Shown piece by piece: positions 1 to 12,536 of a stretch of DNA of 64,000 nt. Every line of letters begins with the position of its first letter. Within the stretch, counting starts at the first letter, position 1. The notes beneath the pieces were generated by a model. That model was given only the letters and a program-made list of their open reading frames with translations, was not told the origin of the DNA and searched no databases. Source of the DNA: Phycisphaerales bacterium (GTDB lineage Bacteria; Planctomycetota; Phycisphaerae; UBA1845); the NCBI GenBank assembly GCA_020639115.1, contig JACKHG010000006.1, positions 124,001 through 188,000 of the forward strand, in the 5' to 3' direction. Both the position numbers and the translations under genes were made by a program.

Positions 1-2566
<2,566 letters not shown>

Positions 2567-2827
2567 GTTCGCTTCTCCCGGAAGAGGATCCGCACTCGCG
2601 CCTGTTGGCGGAATCGTTCCGAACTATAGATGTCACCCGAGAGGTGTCAACGCGGAAGCCATGTCACCGCGGTCAGCTTGATCCGGTGCTACCCCGCCGG
2701 TACAGTTTCACAGCGACACCCCGTTGACGCACCCCCGGTACACGGTGCGGGCCGCGGTGCAACCGACTGCCGCCCCCGACGGCGGCGGCACGACCTCGTT
2801 CAGGCTTTCCTGGATCAAACGCGTCCC

Positions 2828-4564
2828 ATGGCTCGAAAACGCAAGAAGCTCGGAGAGATTCTGGTCAGTTGGGGAATCATCGACGAGGCCGCCCTCCAGC
2901 AGGGCCTCGAATACGGCATGCAGCACGGCAAGCGGATCGGCGAGGCGCTCGTCGAGCTCGAGTTGTGCACGCAGGACGACGTCATGAAGGCCTTGGCGAC
3001 TCAACTGGGCCTTGAATACATCGACCTGGAACGCAACCCGCCCCCCAAGGACGCCCTCACCCTGATGCCGCCGGAACTCATCCGCAAGCACCTCGTCCTG
3101 CCCATGGGCGAGGATGGCAACCGGCTCAAGGTCATCATCACCGACCCGCTCGATCTCGACACCTTCGACCTGATCAAGTTCCGCATCGGCAAGGAACTCG
3201 TGCCGCACCTGGCGCCCGAGGCGCGCGTCCGGGCCTACATCGACGAGTTCCTCACCAAGATGACGGACGACCTGTCGCAGACGATGGCGAGCATCGACCG
3301 CGCCAGCATCGACCTCGAGGACGAGCTTGATGCCAAGCCGGACCTGGACGCGGGCGGGGACGGGGGCGACGCGCCGATCATCCGCCTGGTGAATCACATC
3401 ATCGGCGAGGCGGTCCGGGCGCGGGCGAGCGATATCCACATCGAGCCGATGGGCAACCGCGTGCGCGTGCGCTACCGCATCGACGGGGTCTGCCACATCC
3501 GCGACGACGTGCCCAAGAACATTCAGAACGCCGTGATCACGCGCTACAAGATCCTCTCGGGCATGGACATTGCCGAGAAGCGCATTCCGCAGGACGGCCG
3601 CATCAAGATGAAATTCGGCGGCAAGCAGGTCGACTTCCGCGTCAGCGCCTGTCCCGCGTACCACGGTGAGAGCATCGTCTTGCGTATTCTGCGGCCGGAA
3701 TCGGCCAGCGTGGGCATCGCCGCGCTGGGCTTCGAGGAGGACAACTACGAGACCTTCCAGCGCATCATCCGCCGGCCGAACGGCATCTTCCTGGTGACCG
3801 GCCCGACGGGTTCTGGAAAAACCACCACGCTGTACTCGGCGCTGCAGGAGCTCAACCGTCCGGACAAGAAGATCATCACCGCCGAGGATCCGGTCGAGTA
3901 CAACTTCACGGGCATGAACCAGTGCCAGGTGCGTGAGGACATCGGCCTGTCCTTCGCCCGCATCCTCCGGGCCATGCTGCGCCAGGCGCCCAACATCATC
4001 CTGGTGGGCGAGATTCGCGACCGCGAGGTGGGCGACGTGGCCATCCAGGCGGCCCTGACCGGGCACCTGGTGTTCAGCACGTTGCACACCAACGACGCGC
4101 CCTCCGCGATCACGCGTCTGATCGACATGGGCATCAAGCCGTTCTTGGTGGCCAGCTCGGTGCAGGCCATCATGGCCCAGCGCCTGCTCCGCGTGATCTG
4201 CAAGGAATGCAAGGAAGAGGATCGCGCTCCCGACAAGTTCAAGCTCAAGCTGCTGGGCTTCACCGATGAGGAGCTGACCGGCGTTACGTTCTATCGCGGC
4301 CGTGGCTGTGCCCGCTGCGGAGGGTCCGGCTACCACGGCCGCCTCGGTGTCTTCGAGATGCTGCAGATGAACAACGAGATCCGCGAGCTGGCCTTCAACC
4401 GCGCGCCCACCAGCCAGGTGCGCAAGGCGGCCTACGCTTCGGGCATGCGTTCGTTGCGCGAGGACGGCAAGCTCAAGGTGCTCCGTGGCGTGACCACCGC
4501 GGAGGAAGTGCTCCGCGTCGCCCAGGCCGACATTGTGACCGGGGCCGATCTGGAAGATAACTGA
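2828..4564 (+). CDS. gspE: GspE/PilB-type secretion ATPase, first copy
   Basis: Cytoplasmic hexameric ATPase that powers pseudopilus or pilus assembly. The 578-residue product has an N-terminal MshEN-like domain (about 1-140), then the ATPase core: Walker A GPTGSGKT at 325-332, Walker B-region ILVGEIRD at 391-398, and the His-box STLHTND near 417. A zinc tetracysteine typical of GspE follows, CKEC at 458-461 and CARC at 494-497. The frame is open further upstream (to 2630), but MARKRKKLGEILV at 2828 matches the family start and the upstream part has no family character. It opens a run of same-strand genes and is followed 62 bp later by a second ATPase. GspE or PilB cannot be told apart from sequence alone. 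Confidence 0.93.
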   Translation: MARKRKKLGEILVSWGIIDEAALQQGLEYGMQHGKRIGEALVELELCTQDDVMKALATQLGLEYIDLERNPPPKDALTLMPPELIRKHLVLPMGEDGNRLKVIITDPLDLDTFDLIKFRIGKELVPHLAPEARVRAYIDEFLTKMTDDLSQTMASIDRASIDLEDELDAKPDLDAGGDGGDAPIIRLVNHIIGEAVRARASDIHIEPMGNRVRVRYRIDGVCHIRDDVPKNIQNAVITRYKILSGMDIAEKRIPQDGRIKMKFGGKQVDFRVSACPAYHGESIVLRILRPESASVGIAALGFEEDNYETFQRIIRRPNGIFLVTGPTGSGKTTTLYSALQELNRPDKKIITAEDPVEYNFTGMNQCQVREDIGLSFARILRAMLRQAPNIILVGEIRDREVGDVAIQAALTGHLVFSTLHTNDAPSAITRLIDMGIKPFLVASSVQAIMAQRLLRVICKECKEEDRAPDKFKLKLLGFTDEELTGVTFYRGRGCARCGGSGYHGRLGVFEMLQMNNEIRELAFNRAPTSQVRKAAYASGMRSLREDGKLKVLRGVTTAEEVLRVAQADIVTGADLEDN

Positions 4565-4626
4565 TTCGCCGGGACGGGCTGCGGCGTTCGCCGCACCGTC
4601 TGGCGGAAGAATCGCGAGTATCAACG

Positions 4627-6375
4627 ATGTCCGATCGAAAAATGCCGCCGATCTCCCAGCTCAAGGGACGCCAGCTCGGCCGCATCCTCATCAAGATGGG
4701 CCGGATCCGCCGGGCCGAGGTGCACGAGGCGCTGGAGATCCAGAAGCAGCAGCGCCGGCCCATCGGCTCGATCCTGGTCGAACTCGGCCACATCACCAAG
4801 GAAGACCTGAACGTCGCGCTCGCCGCCCAGGTGGGCATGGAGCTGATCGACATCGGCGGCATGGACATTCCGCCGGAGATCATCGCCCTGGTGCCGCAGA
4901 CGATGGCCACGACCTACAAGGTCGTGCCCTACGCCTTTGACCCGGAGCAGAACCGGCTGTCGATCGCGATGGACTCACCGGACAACTTCCACGCGACCGA
5001 CGACATGCAGACCCTGCTCGGGTTCCGCATCCAGGCCTCGATCGCGGATCCGGACAAGCTGCAGACCGCGATCGACCGCTACTACCCCGAGGGCGGTGCC
5101 GAGTCGATGTCGGGCCTGATCGACGAGATCTCCGCGGACGAGGACCTCGCCAAATTCGAGGGTCGCAACGAGAGCATCGACCTCGAGGAACTCAAGGAGC
5201 TGGCTGAGGCCAACCCGGTCAAGAAGCTGCTCAACCTCGTGCTCCTCCAGGCCATCCGCGACAAGGCCTCCGACATCCACTTCGAGCCTTTCGAGGACGA
5301 GTTCAAGATGCGCTACCGCATCGACGGCGTCCTCTATGAGATGGTGCCGCCGCCGAAGCACATCGCAGCCGCCATTGCCTCGCGCGTGAAGGTGCTCGCC
5401 AAGCTCGACATCGCCGAGCGGCGTCTGCCCCAGGACGGCCGCATCGAGCTGCAGATGCACGGCAACCCGATCGACCTGCGTGTGGCGATTCTGCCTACCA
5501 TGTTCGGCGAGAGCGTGGTCATGCGTGTTCTGGACCGGTCGAACGTGTCGCTGGACCTCGACCGGCTGGGGATGCGCGACGACGACCTGGCCATCTTCCA
5601 CCAGTTGATCCGCAAGCCGAACGGGATCATCGTGAACACCGGCCCGACGGGCTCCGGCAAGACCACGACGCTGTACGCCGCCCTCTCGGAGCTGAATGAC
5701 CCCGACACCAAGATCCTGACCGCCGAGGATCCGGTCGAGTACGACATCGACGGCCTTTGCCAGGTGCAGATCCGCTCGGAGGTGGGCATGACCTTCGCCC
5801 GGGCCCTGCGTAGCTTCCTGCGTCAGGACCCGGACGTGATCCTGGTGGGTGAGATTCGCGACTTGGAGACGGCTCAGATCAGCGTGCAGGCCTCGTTGAC
5901 GGGACACCTGGTATTCACCACCCTGCATACGAACGACGCCCCGTCGTCCATTGCGCGTCTGCTGGACCTGGGGTTGGAACCCTTCCTGGTTACAGCCACA
6001 CTTGAAGCAGTGGTCGCGCAGCGGCTTGTCCGGCGGATCTGTCCGAACTGCAAGACGGAGTTCTCGCCGTCGGAAGAGATGCTGATGGAGCTGGCGATCA
6101 AGCCGGAGGACGTGGGCGACCGGCCCTTCTACTATGGGAGGGGCTGTGACTACTGCAACAATACCGGATACCGCGGCCGCATGGGTCTCTACGAGATCAT
6201 GGTCCTGGATGACCATCTGCGGGAGTTGATCATGCGGCACGCGTCGTCGAACCTGCTGCGGCAGGAGGCGATCAAGCGGGGCATGCGGACGCTGCGGCAG
6301 GCGGGCATGTCGGCGATTTACGACGGGATCACGACCATCGAGGAGGTGGTCAAGGAGACCGTCTTCGAGACGTAG
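4627..6375 (+). CDS. gspE: GspE/PilB-type secretion ATPase, second copy
   Basis: A second assembly ATPase of 582 residues, directly after the first. It has the same order of domains: an N-terminal MshEN-like domain (LKGRQLGRILIKMG, SILVELGHITKEDL), Walker A GPTGSGKT near 339-346, VILVGEIRD near 404 and TTLHTND. The tetracysteine is CPNC plus CDYC close to the C-terminus. The two copies clearly differ in sequence, so this is an old duplication or two specialised motors rather than a recent repeat. GspE is normally present once per secretion system; pilus systems pair an extension ATPase with a PilT retraction ATPase, but both proteins here carry the long N-terminal domain and zinc motif that PilT lacks. 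Confidence 0.93.
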   Translation: MSDRKMPPISQLKGRQLGRILIKMGRIRRAEVHEALEIQKQQRRPIGSILVELGHITKEDLNVALAAQVGMELIDIGGMDIPPEIIALVPQTMATTYKVVPYAFDPEQNRLSIAMDSPDNFHATDDMQTLLGFRIQASIADPDKLQTAIDRYYPEGGAESMSGLIDEISADEDLAKFEGRNESIDLEELKELAEANPVKKLLNLVLLQAIRDKASDIHFEPFEDEFKMRYRIDGVLYEMVPPPKHIAAAIASRVKVLAKLDIAERRLPQDGRIELQMHGNPIDLRVAILPTMFGESVVMRVLDRSNVSLDLDRLGMRDDDLAIFHQLIRKPNGIIVNTGPTGSGKTTTLYAALSELNDPDTKILTAEDPVEYDIDGLCQVQIRSEVGMTFARALRSFLRQDPDVILVGEIRDLETAQISVQASLTGHLVFTTLHTNDAPSSIARLLDLGLEPFLVTATLEAVVAQRLVRRICPNCKTEFSPSEEMLMELAIKPEDVGDRPFYYGRGCDYCNNTGYRGRMGLYEIMVLDDHLRELIMRHASSNLLRQEAIKRGMRTLRQAGMSAIYDGITTIEEVVKETVFET

Positions 6376-6489
6376 ACCGTCATCGAGAAGTACGCGGTGT
6401 GCGACGAAGGATAAGGCCGGTCCGTGAGGCTGGCTGGCAACTCCCCCCATCAGCCGGTTCGGGCCGGTGGGCGCAGCGAGGTGAAGCCC

Positions 6490-7734
6490 ATGGCGACATT
6501 TCTCTACGAGGCGATGAATCAGACGGGCCAGGAGGTCAAGGACCAGATCGAGGCCTCCAGCGCGGAGGACGCGCTCGAAAAGATCCGCAACTCCGGCCTG
6601 TTTCCCACGCGCATCCGCGAGAAGGGCGGCAAGAAGAAGAGCGGGGCGGCTGCCAAGCGCAAGGCCAAGGGCATCTCGATCGGCAAGGTGAAGCAGAAGC
6701 AGGTGGTGCAGTTCACGCGGCAGCTCGCGACCCTGCAGGACGCCGGTCTGCCGATCCTGCGCAGCCTGAACATTCTCGCGGAGCAGTCGAAGCAGGGAAT
6801 TCTCAAGAGCGCGCTGTTGTCGGTCGCGGAGGACGTGGAGGGCGGCGCCACGCTGTCGGAGGCGATGTCCAAGCATCCCAAGGCGTTCAACCGGCTCTAC
6901 GTGAACATGGTGGCGGCCGGCGAGACCGGCGGTGTGCTCGACACGATCCTCCTGCGTCTCGCGGAGTTCATGGAGAAGGCCCAGCGGCTGAAAGCCAAGA
7001 TCAAGGGCGCCATGATCTACCCGACCGTGGTGATCATGTTCGCGGTCGGCATCGTCAGCATGATCATGATCGTGGTGGTGCCGAAGTTCGAGGAGATCTT
7101 CGTCGACTTCGACACGACGCTGCCGGCGCTGACGGAGATGCTGATCAGCATCAGCAAGTGGTTCATCCACGGCACGCCGCCGGGCTGGGCGGTGATCGTG
7201 TTCGGGCCTGTGGCGTTCTTCATCTTTCTCAAGCTGCTCAACCAGTCGAAAGGCGGGCGCTTCGCCAAGGACACGGTGATGCTCAAGATCCCCATCATGG
7301 GGCAGATCATCCAGAAGTCCTCGGTGGCCCGCTTCTGCCGGACGCTGGGCACGCTGGTGACCGCGGGCGTTCCGATTCTCGAGGCGATCAACATCACCAA
7401 GGAGACCGCGGGCAACGAGGTGTTCGCGCGGGCGCTGACCAAGGTGCACGACTCGATTCGCGAGGGCGAGACCTTCGCCGACCCGCTGCGGGCGTCGCGC
7501 GTGGTCGACGGCATCGTGGTGAACATGATCTCCGTCGGCGAGGAGACCGGTGAGCTCGACAAGATGTTGATCAAGGTCGCGGACAACTATGATGAGGAAG
7601 TCGAGACGCTGGTGAGCAGCCTGCTGTCGGTGCTCGAGCCGATCATGGTGGCGATCCTGGGTGTGATCGTCGGCTTCATCGTCATCGCCCTGTTCCTCCC
7701 GCTGGTCAAGCTGATCGGCTCGATGACGGGGTAG
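6490..7734 (+). CDS. gspF: GspF/PilC inner-membrane platform protein
   Basis: Polytopic inner-membrane platform that the ATPase drives. ATG at 6490 gives MATFLYEAMNQTGQEVKD, the normal family start; an upstream in-frame start at 6424 adds 22 residues with no family character. The 414-residue product has two T2SSF domains (about 70-195 and 275-400), with conserved FTRQLATLQDAGLPIL and FCRTLGTLVTAGVPIL openings. Membrane segments lie near 174-198, 230-250 and 385-410. It follows the second ATPase by 114 bp. A heptamer repeat array starts six bases after its stop codon. Confidence 0.93.
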   Translation: MATFLYEAMNQTGQEVKDQIEASSAEDALEKIRNSGLFPTRIREKGGKKKSGAAAKRKAKGISIGKVKQKQVVQFTRQLATLQDAGLPILRSLNILAEQSKQGILKSALLSVAEDVEGGATLSEAMSKHPKAFNRLYVNMVAAGETGGVLDTILLRLAEFMEKAQRLKAKIKGAMIYPTVVIMFAVGIVSMIMIVVVPKFEEIFVDFDTTLPALTEMLISISKWFIHGTPPGWAVIVFGPVAFFIFLKLLNQSKGGRFAKDTVMLKIPIMGQIIQKSSVARFCRTLGTLVTAGVPILEAINITKETAGNEVFARALTKVHDSIREGETFADPLRASRVVDGIVVNMISVGEETGELDKMLIKVADNYDEEVETLVSSLLSVLEPIMVAILGVIVGFIVIALFLPLVKLIGSMTG

Positions 7735-7740
7735 GATTGA

Positions 7741-7782
7741 ATGACGAATGACGAATGACGAATGACGAATGACGAATGACGA
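7741..7782 (+). repeat. Six perfect tandem copies of heptamer ATGACGA
   Basis: Six head-to-tail copies of ATGACGA fill 42 bp, starting six bases after the gspF stop. The array would read through in all frames as a short periodic peptide; it lies between genes and I treat it as non-coding. Related heptamers recur twice more in the same operon (12535-12580 and, inverted, 12672-12720). Confidence 0.97.
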
Positions 7783-7978
7783 CATCGTCTCGGGCCCGGC
7801 GGACACGCGGGGGGCTGGGATCAGAGCCCCGGGCGCAAGCCCGGGGACTGTCGTTTGGGTGGGGCGGGCGTTGGGGCGCTGCGGGGCTGGTTCGGCTGGC
7901 TGCGGTCGCCCGCGGCGATATTCGGATTGCGTGGGGATGATCTGCGGCGCTGACGGGCCGCGTGACAAGGGACGAACC

Positions 7979-8953
7979 ATGAAGCGACGAACCAGTCAAA
8001 CGCGAACTTCGGCCTTCACGCTCGTCGAGCTGCTCGTGGTGATTTCGATCATCGGGCTGCTGATCGCGATCGCGCTGCCGGCGTTCAAGCACGCGCGGAT
8101 TGCCGCCAAGAAGACGGCGACCAAGGCGGTGATCACGTCGATCGAGAGCGGCCTGACCATGTACCGCGAGGAGCAGGCGCTGGGCAATACCTATCCACCG
8201 TCCGCGAGCGACAAACGCACCACGGGCAATCCCTCGCTTCCCGTGATTGCGCATCCGACTGAAACGCTCAATTCCAATCCGGACGTGCGCATCTCGGGTG
8301 CCTCACTGCTGGTGTATGGACTCGCGGGAGCACAGTTGCAGGGTACGCATGGCTTCAAGCGCGTCGGCTCCTTCAGTACCTGGGCCGAGTCGATGACCGG
8401 CGAGAAAGGAAGTGGCGGTCTGTATGATGTCAATGCCAATCCGCCATGGCCGTCGTACGGTCCCTTTGCAGGCGCCAACCTGTTGGACCGGGTGTCGTCA
8501 CTGGGGGACCTCGAGAAGTTCCCGGTTGATCAACTTTCCGCCGGACTCAACGCAACCGAGTTGGGCCAGTATGTCTTCAAGGATGACTTCGGGGGGCCGA
8601 TCCTTTACTACAAGGCGCGACCCGCGGCCCGGGCCATGCTGACCAATCCTGGCAACAATACCATTGGAATCTATGACATTCGCGACAACCTCATCCTCAC
8701 GAGTTACCCGAACAGCCGCCTTGGCGGCACGCTCTACGATGGCGATACGGGTTTCGGTACGGAGCGAAAGGTCGGCGATGCGAATTACTACAAGAACTTC
8801 GACTACTTCATCCTTGACAAGAAGGCCTCGCGCGTTGCCAACGGCAATACTGTCGTCGGACGGCCGGTGCGGCCCGACAGCTTTCTGCTGATATCGGCGG
8901 GGCCGGACCTCCTCTTCGGGACGGACGACGACGTCGTCAATTGGAACAATTGA
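7979..8953 (+). CDS. GspG-like prepilin-family protein
   Basis: Secreted pseudopilin of 324 residues. The ATG at 7979 gives MKRRTSQTRTSA then the cleavage/methylation helix FTLVELLVVISIIGLLIAI, with Glu at +5. An AAGGGA ribosome site precedes it. A longer frame reaches back to 7769 into the heptamer array, but that part has no family character. The residue before the cleaved Phe is Ala, not the usual Gly. After the N-terminal helix comes a large globular domain with regular Gly/Asn-Asp turns; major GspG proteins are about 140-150 residues, so this is more than twice as long. It stops two bases before the next gene's ATG, so the two are probably co-translated. Confidence 0.85.
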   Translation: MKRRTSQTRTSAFTLVELLVVISIIGLLIAIALPAFKHARIAAKKTATKAVITSIESGLTMYREEQALGNTYPPSASDKRTTGNPSLPVIAHPTETLNSNPDVRISGASLLVYGLAGAQLQGTHGFKRVGSFSTWAESMTGEKGSGGLYDVNANPPWPSYGPFAGANLLDRVSSLGDLEKFPVDQLSAGLNATELGQYVFKDDFGGPILYYKARPAARAMLTNPGNNTIGIYDIRDNLILTSYPNSRLGGTLYDGDTGFGTERKVGDANYYKNFDYFILDKKASRVANGNTVVGRPVRPDSFLLISAGPDLLFGTDDDVVNWNN

Positions 8954-8955
8954 TC

Positions 8956-9882
8956 ATGGCCCGTCACCCGCAACACGCCACCGCATCCGTATGGCGCCGT
9001 GAGGCCGCCGCCGGGTTCACGCTCGTGGAGATCCTGGTGGTGATCGCCATCATCGGGATCCTGCTGAGCATCGTGTTCAAGGGCGGGTCCGCGCTGGTGG
9101 AGAACGCCCGCAAGCGCGATACGGAGGCGCTGCTCAACAAGCTGAACCTGGCCCTCGACGAGTACCGCCGCGAGGTGGACACGAGCCGCATCCCGTACGC
9201 CAAGAACATCTTCAACGGCGCTCCCCCGGACGATCTGCGGGTTTTCTACGGCACGACCGTCACCGTCGGGGGTTGCCCGGTCCAGATGCGCAATACCGGC
9301 GCCATCCTGCAGAACGGCACGCCGGTATCGGCAAACGCGCTGGTCGATTCCCGCAATACGAGCACCGGACAGCTTTCCGATCCGACCGCTCCGCTGATTC
9401 ACGGCGACATTCGCGCGATGGTGCTCGGTATCCGGCTGAACTCGCCCAAGGCCAACGCGATTCTGAAGTCGATCGATCCGAAGTACTGGGCGAGTCCGGA
9501 GCAGGTCAATGGCTACGAGTTCGCAGCCGATCCGACCAGCAACGATCCGACCACGCGTATTCCGCTCGACTTCCTGCTGGATGGGTGGGGCCGGCCGCTG
9601 GAGTATTTTTCCACGTGCATTTGCCGGGACGTCTCCAGCCTGACGCCGCGCGATCGCGTATCCAACGCTTTCGTGCACGTGAACAACGATGGGCCGATTC
9701 TCGTGTCGTACGGCGCGGACGGGGACGAGCAGTTCGCTGCGGACCGGCTGGCCAGCGAGGGGGACACGAGCAGCGTCGTGGCGGATTTCTTCCCCGACAA
9801 CCTGATGAACAGCCCGTTCAACAGCGACAACGTGTACTCGTCGGACTTCTTTACGAACCGAATTCGGCAGGCGGCACCATAG
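8956..9882 (+). CDS. Second GspG-like prepilin-family protein
   Basis: 308-residue prepilin-like protein. The leader ends RREAAAG and the helix is FTLVEILVVIAIIGILLSI, with Gly at -1, the only canonical Gly of the five pseudopilins here. A heptad-rich continuation (NARKRDTEALLNKLNLALDE) fits the GspG N-terminal helix. The globular domain ends with FFTNRIRQAAP. The ATG lies two bases after the previous stop. A TTG at 8941 would extend it into the previous gene and seems unlikely. Its role is presumably a pseudopilus subunit; major or minor is unclear. Confidence 0.82.
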   Translation: MARHPQHATASVWRREAAAGFTLVEILVVIAIIGILLSIVFKGGSALVENARKRDTEALLNKLNLALDEYRREVDTSRIPYAKNIFNGAPPDDLRVFYGTTVTVGGCPVQMRNTGAILQNGTPVSANALVDSRNTSTGQLSDPTAPLIHGDIRAMVLGIRLNSPKANAILKSIDPKYWASPEQVNGYEFAADPTSNDPTTRIPLDFLLDGWGRPLEYFSTCICRDVSSLTPRDRVSNAFVHVNNDGPILVSYGADGDEQFAADRLASEGDTSSVVADFFPDNLMNSPFNSDNVYSSDFFTNRIRQAAP

Positions 9883-9897
9883 CGCGGGGGAGTGCGC

Positions 9898-10938
9898 ATG
9901 TCTGGCACCATGACACCTGGGGGACCGGCAATCGTGCCGGTCAAGACCGGCTGGAAAGCCGGTCCCACACGATCGGCGTTCACGCTGATCGAAATGGTCG
10001 TGGTGATCGCGATCATCTCCTTGCTGCTGGCCCTGGTCCTGCCGGGCGCGGCGGCGATGTGGAAGCAGCGCAACGAGGCCGGAACGATCAACCTGGTGCG
10101 CGGGCTGCTGGAAAGCGCCCGTTCGCAGGCCCGGCGGGCCGGCGAACGCGGGCTGCTCTTCTACGTCGATCCGATCGACAACATCCAGCGTATCGCCTTC
10201 ATCGAGGCCGAACCGCCGAACGCCGAGGACGACAGCGTCTGCATCGCCAACAGCAAGCCGGCTGGCTGCATCACGGCGCCCATGGCGGTCTATCGCTACC
10301 GGGTGACGTCGGACAAGGTGTACACCGTGCCGTCGCCCTACCGGGTGGCCCCGGCGGTCGCCATGCAGTGGGCGCAGTGCATCGCGGACGATAACGCCAG
10401 CGCCTGCGTGGACGGGTGCCCCGGGCCCGTGCAGTCGGTCGATACCATACGCCGCCGGCTGGGCAACAATGATTTCTACATCGATGACTCGTCGACGACC
10501 GGCGCGATGAAGTCGCCCCGGCAGCGTAATTACTTTGCGGTCATTTTCGATCGCAATGGTGTGCTGCAGGTGGGACGCAACGTTCTCGTGCACGACCCCA
10601 ACGCGGACGACCCCAGCCAGCTCACGGGCGACAAGCTGCGGTTGGCGGTCACCGCGCCGCTGCAGGCCATGAAGTTCTACAACGCGTGCGGTACTACCGA
10701 GGACATTCGTCCCACGGGTGTCAACGTGGGCCTTTCCAACCTGGTGAGTTACGACAGCGGGGTGGCTGCCGGGTTCACGAGCGTTGCCGGACTCGTGGTG
10801 TACGACGATTCTGTGGCTGTGGACCTCGCGAGCCTGGATGCCGGAACGCAACTGGCCAGCGAGCTGCTCGCCAACGGCCGGCCGCTGTTCATCAGCCGGC
10901 AGACCGGCGACATCATCATGGGCGAGAAGGGCAGATGA
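9898..10938 (+). CDS. GspH-like prepilin-family protein
   Basis: 346-residue protein with a 27-residue leader ending GPTRSA, then FTLIEMVVVIAIISLLLALVL. A GGGGGAG ribosome site six bases upstream supports ATG 9898 over GTG 9892. The segment after the helix (GLLESARSQARRAGERGLLFYVD) resembles the GspH/FimT pattern, where the helix continues into a sheet domain. Paired cysteines (VCIANSKPAGC, CIADDNASACVDGCPG) suggest disulfides in the exported domain. Its TGA overlaps the ATG of the next gene in an ATGA, a sign of translational coupling. Confidence 0.8.
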   Translation: MSGTMTPGGPAIVPVKTGWKAGPTRSAFTLIEMVVVIAIISLLLALVLPGAAAMWKQRNEAGTINLVRGLLESARSQARRAGERGLLFYVDPIDNIQRIAFIEAEPPNAEDDSVCIANSKPAGCITAPMAVYRYRVTSDKVYTVPSPYRVAPAVAMQWAQCIADDNASACVDGCPGPVQSVDTIRRRLGNNDFYIDDSSTTGAMKSPRQRNYFAVIFDRNGVLQVGRNVLVHDPNADDPSQLTGDKLRLAVTAPLQAMKFYNACGTTEDIRPTGVNVGLSNLVSYDSGVAAGFTSVAGLVVYDDSVAVDLASLDAGTQLASELLANGRPLFISRQTGDIIMGEKGR

Positions 10939-12536
10939 GAACGGCCGTGCTAAGTGCAAGACGCAACGCGAAGGGTGGGAGGACAGGCCCGTGCAGCCGG
11001 TGCACGACGCCCGCGCTGCGCGGTGCATTCGGTCGCCAAGTGATTTTGCATCGTTTATCGCTCCGCGCTGACGGCACCGCCCGCGCCTTCTCCATGGCCG
11101 AGCTGCTCATCGCGGTGGTCATCCTCGGCATCGGCCTGCTGATCACCTCGAGCATGTTTCCCATCGCCTGGTACAAGGCGCGCGACGTGGCGGAGTCCGC
11201 GGTGATTCCGTCGATGGCCAACGCGGGCGAGGTGGCGCTGGAGCTGCAGTGCCGGCCGGCCCGGCCGCAGTTCAATCCGTCGTCCCCGGTGTACACCTCG
11301 AGCTTCTTTCCGGGCGACTGGTTTCCGGCGATTGCCGGCGCCCCGGATCTGGCGGCGGTCTATCCGGATACGCACGTGCACGTGCTGAACGCCGGCAATT
11401 ACCTTGCGGACACCGGCGAGGACTTCATCGACGACTCCGGGACCCTGGTGCCCGTGGCGGACGACGGTTGGAAGCTCGAGGACAATCTCGACTATCGCAT
11501 GGACAACGCGCCGCAGGCGGTCTGGTTTCGCGATCACGCGCTCTACGCGCTGGGTCCGCAGGTGCGGGCGCACACGCGGTTGGCGCTGCCGCTCGAAGCC
11601 CGGCCGCTGGCGGTCAACAATCCCGAGGCGAGCGTAGTCAACCTCTGGGAAGAGAAGTTCGAGCTGCGCCGGCATTGCTGGGCTGTGCTGTACAAGTTCA
11701 ACGAACTGCCGGGGTTGTCGTACTCGGTGTTTGCCCAAGACCTCAATGGCGATGGCAATCCGCTCGATCCCCAGGACCTGGCGCGCAAGTATCAACTGGC
11801 CGGCCAGGATCTCAAGCAACCCCGGTCCGTGACGGCCTACATTTTCACGCTCAAGCGGCCCGTCGGAGCGCGCTACGTGCGCCAACTGGGCTATGACCCC
11901 AGCAGTGCCTCGAGCAAGCCGATCGATCCCGCCGAGCCCGAGGCGGCGCCCAATACGCCGAGCGACCCGACGGATGTGCGTCTGCCGGTGCCCTGGCGCT
12001 TCGAGGCGACGCTCGTAGCGTTGCCCAGCGCGAGTGTGCCGGGCGTGCCTTCCGAGATCTTCGTCCCCTACGAGGCGCCCTCCGGAAAACGAAACATCAT
12101 GGCCGACGTGCTGGACGTCGATTTCGTTCTGCTCGACGACCGTACGGGTCAGATCTTCCGAATCACGAACCGTCGGGAAAACGCCAAGCCCACCGGACAG
12201 ACCAAGGTGGGGGTCGTCTTCACCCTCGATCATGACTACACGGTGGACGAGACGGAGAACGTCCCCAACTACGAGCCGGACCTGGAGAATTCGAGCATCA
12301 CGGCGGCGGTGCGGGCCCGGTACAACTGGGCCAGCATCGGTGAGTGGCAGCGCACCGGCTGCGCCGACGATTCCAGCCTGCCCGCCTGCGGCGCGCTGCG
12401 TGAGGACCAGCCCGAGCAGCGGCGCTACTGGGTGTTTCTGCCGCCGGCGGACGCCGTCCGCGGTGCGAACGATACGCCGGTCTTCAACGGTTCCCAGCCG
12501 GTGGTCGGCGTCGAGGTCCGCCAGGTCGCGCTTTGA
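10935..12536 (+). CDS. GspI/PilV-like prepilin-family protein, oversized
   Basis: 533-residue protein starting in an ATGA overlap with the preceding gene. An unusually long leader of about 52 residues ends with TARA, followed by the pilin helix FSMAELLIAVVILGIGLLI with Glu at +5. The start SMAELLIAVVILGIG is typical of GspI/PilV. Ordinary GspI is 120-130 residues; the remaining 450 here form a large exported domain of unknown fold. A shorter start inside the leader cannot be excluded. The stop codon lies inside the first unit of a heptamer array. Confidence 0.78.
   Translation: MRTAVLSARRNAKGGRTGPCSRCTTPALRGAFGRQVILHRLSLRADGTARAFSMAELLIAVVILGIGLLITSSMFPIAWYKARDVAESAVIPSMANAGEVALELQCRPARPQFNPSSPVYTSSFFPGDWFPAIAGAPDLAAVYPDTHVHVLNAGNYLADTGEDFIDDSGTLVPVADDGWKLEDNLDYRMDNAPQAVWFRDHALYALGPQVRAHTRLALPLEARPLAVNNPEASVVNLWEEKFELRRHCWAVLYKFNELPGLSYSVFAQDLNGDGNPLDPQDLARKYQLAGQDLKQPRSVTAYIFTLKRPVGARYVRQLGYDPSSASSKPIDPAEPEAAPNTPSDPTDVRLPVPWRFEATLVALPSASVPGVPSEIFVPYEAPSGKRNIMADVLDVDFVLLDDRTGQIFRITNRRENAKPTGQTKVGVVFTLDHDYTVDETENVPNYEPDLENSSITAAVRARYNWASIGEWQRTGCADDSSLPACGALREDQPEQRRYWVFLPPADAVRGANDTPVFNGSQPVVGVEVRQVAL

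Noticed and set aside
2708..4624. 638-codon open frame on the - strand
   Set aside because: Antisense to the first GspE gene, with no family features.
4975..7980. 1001-codon open frame on the - strand
   Set aside because: Antisense to the second ATPase and GspF; it begins in the heptamer array and is rich in His/Arg/Asp without motifs.
8803..11028. 741-codon open frame on the - strand
   Set aside because: Antisense to the pseudopilin genes, whose N-terminal helices are unmistakable.
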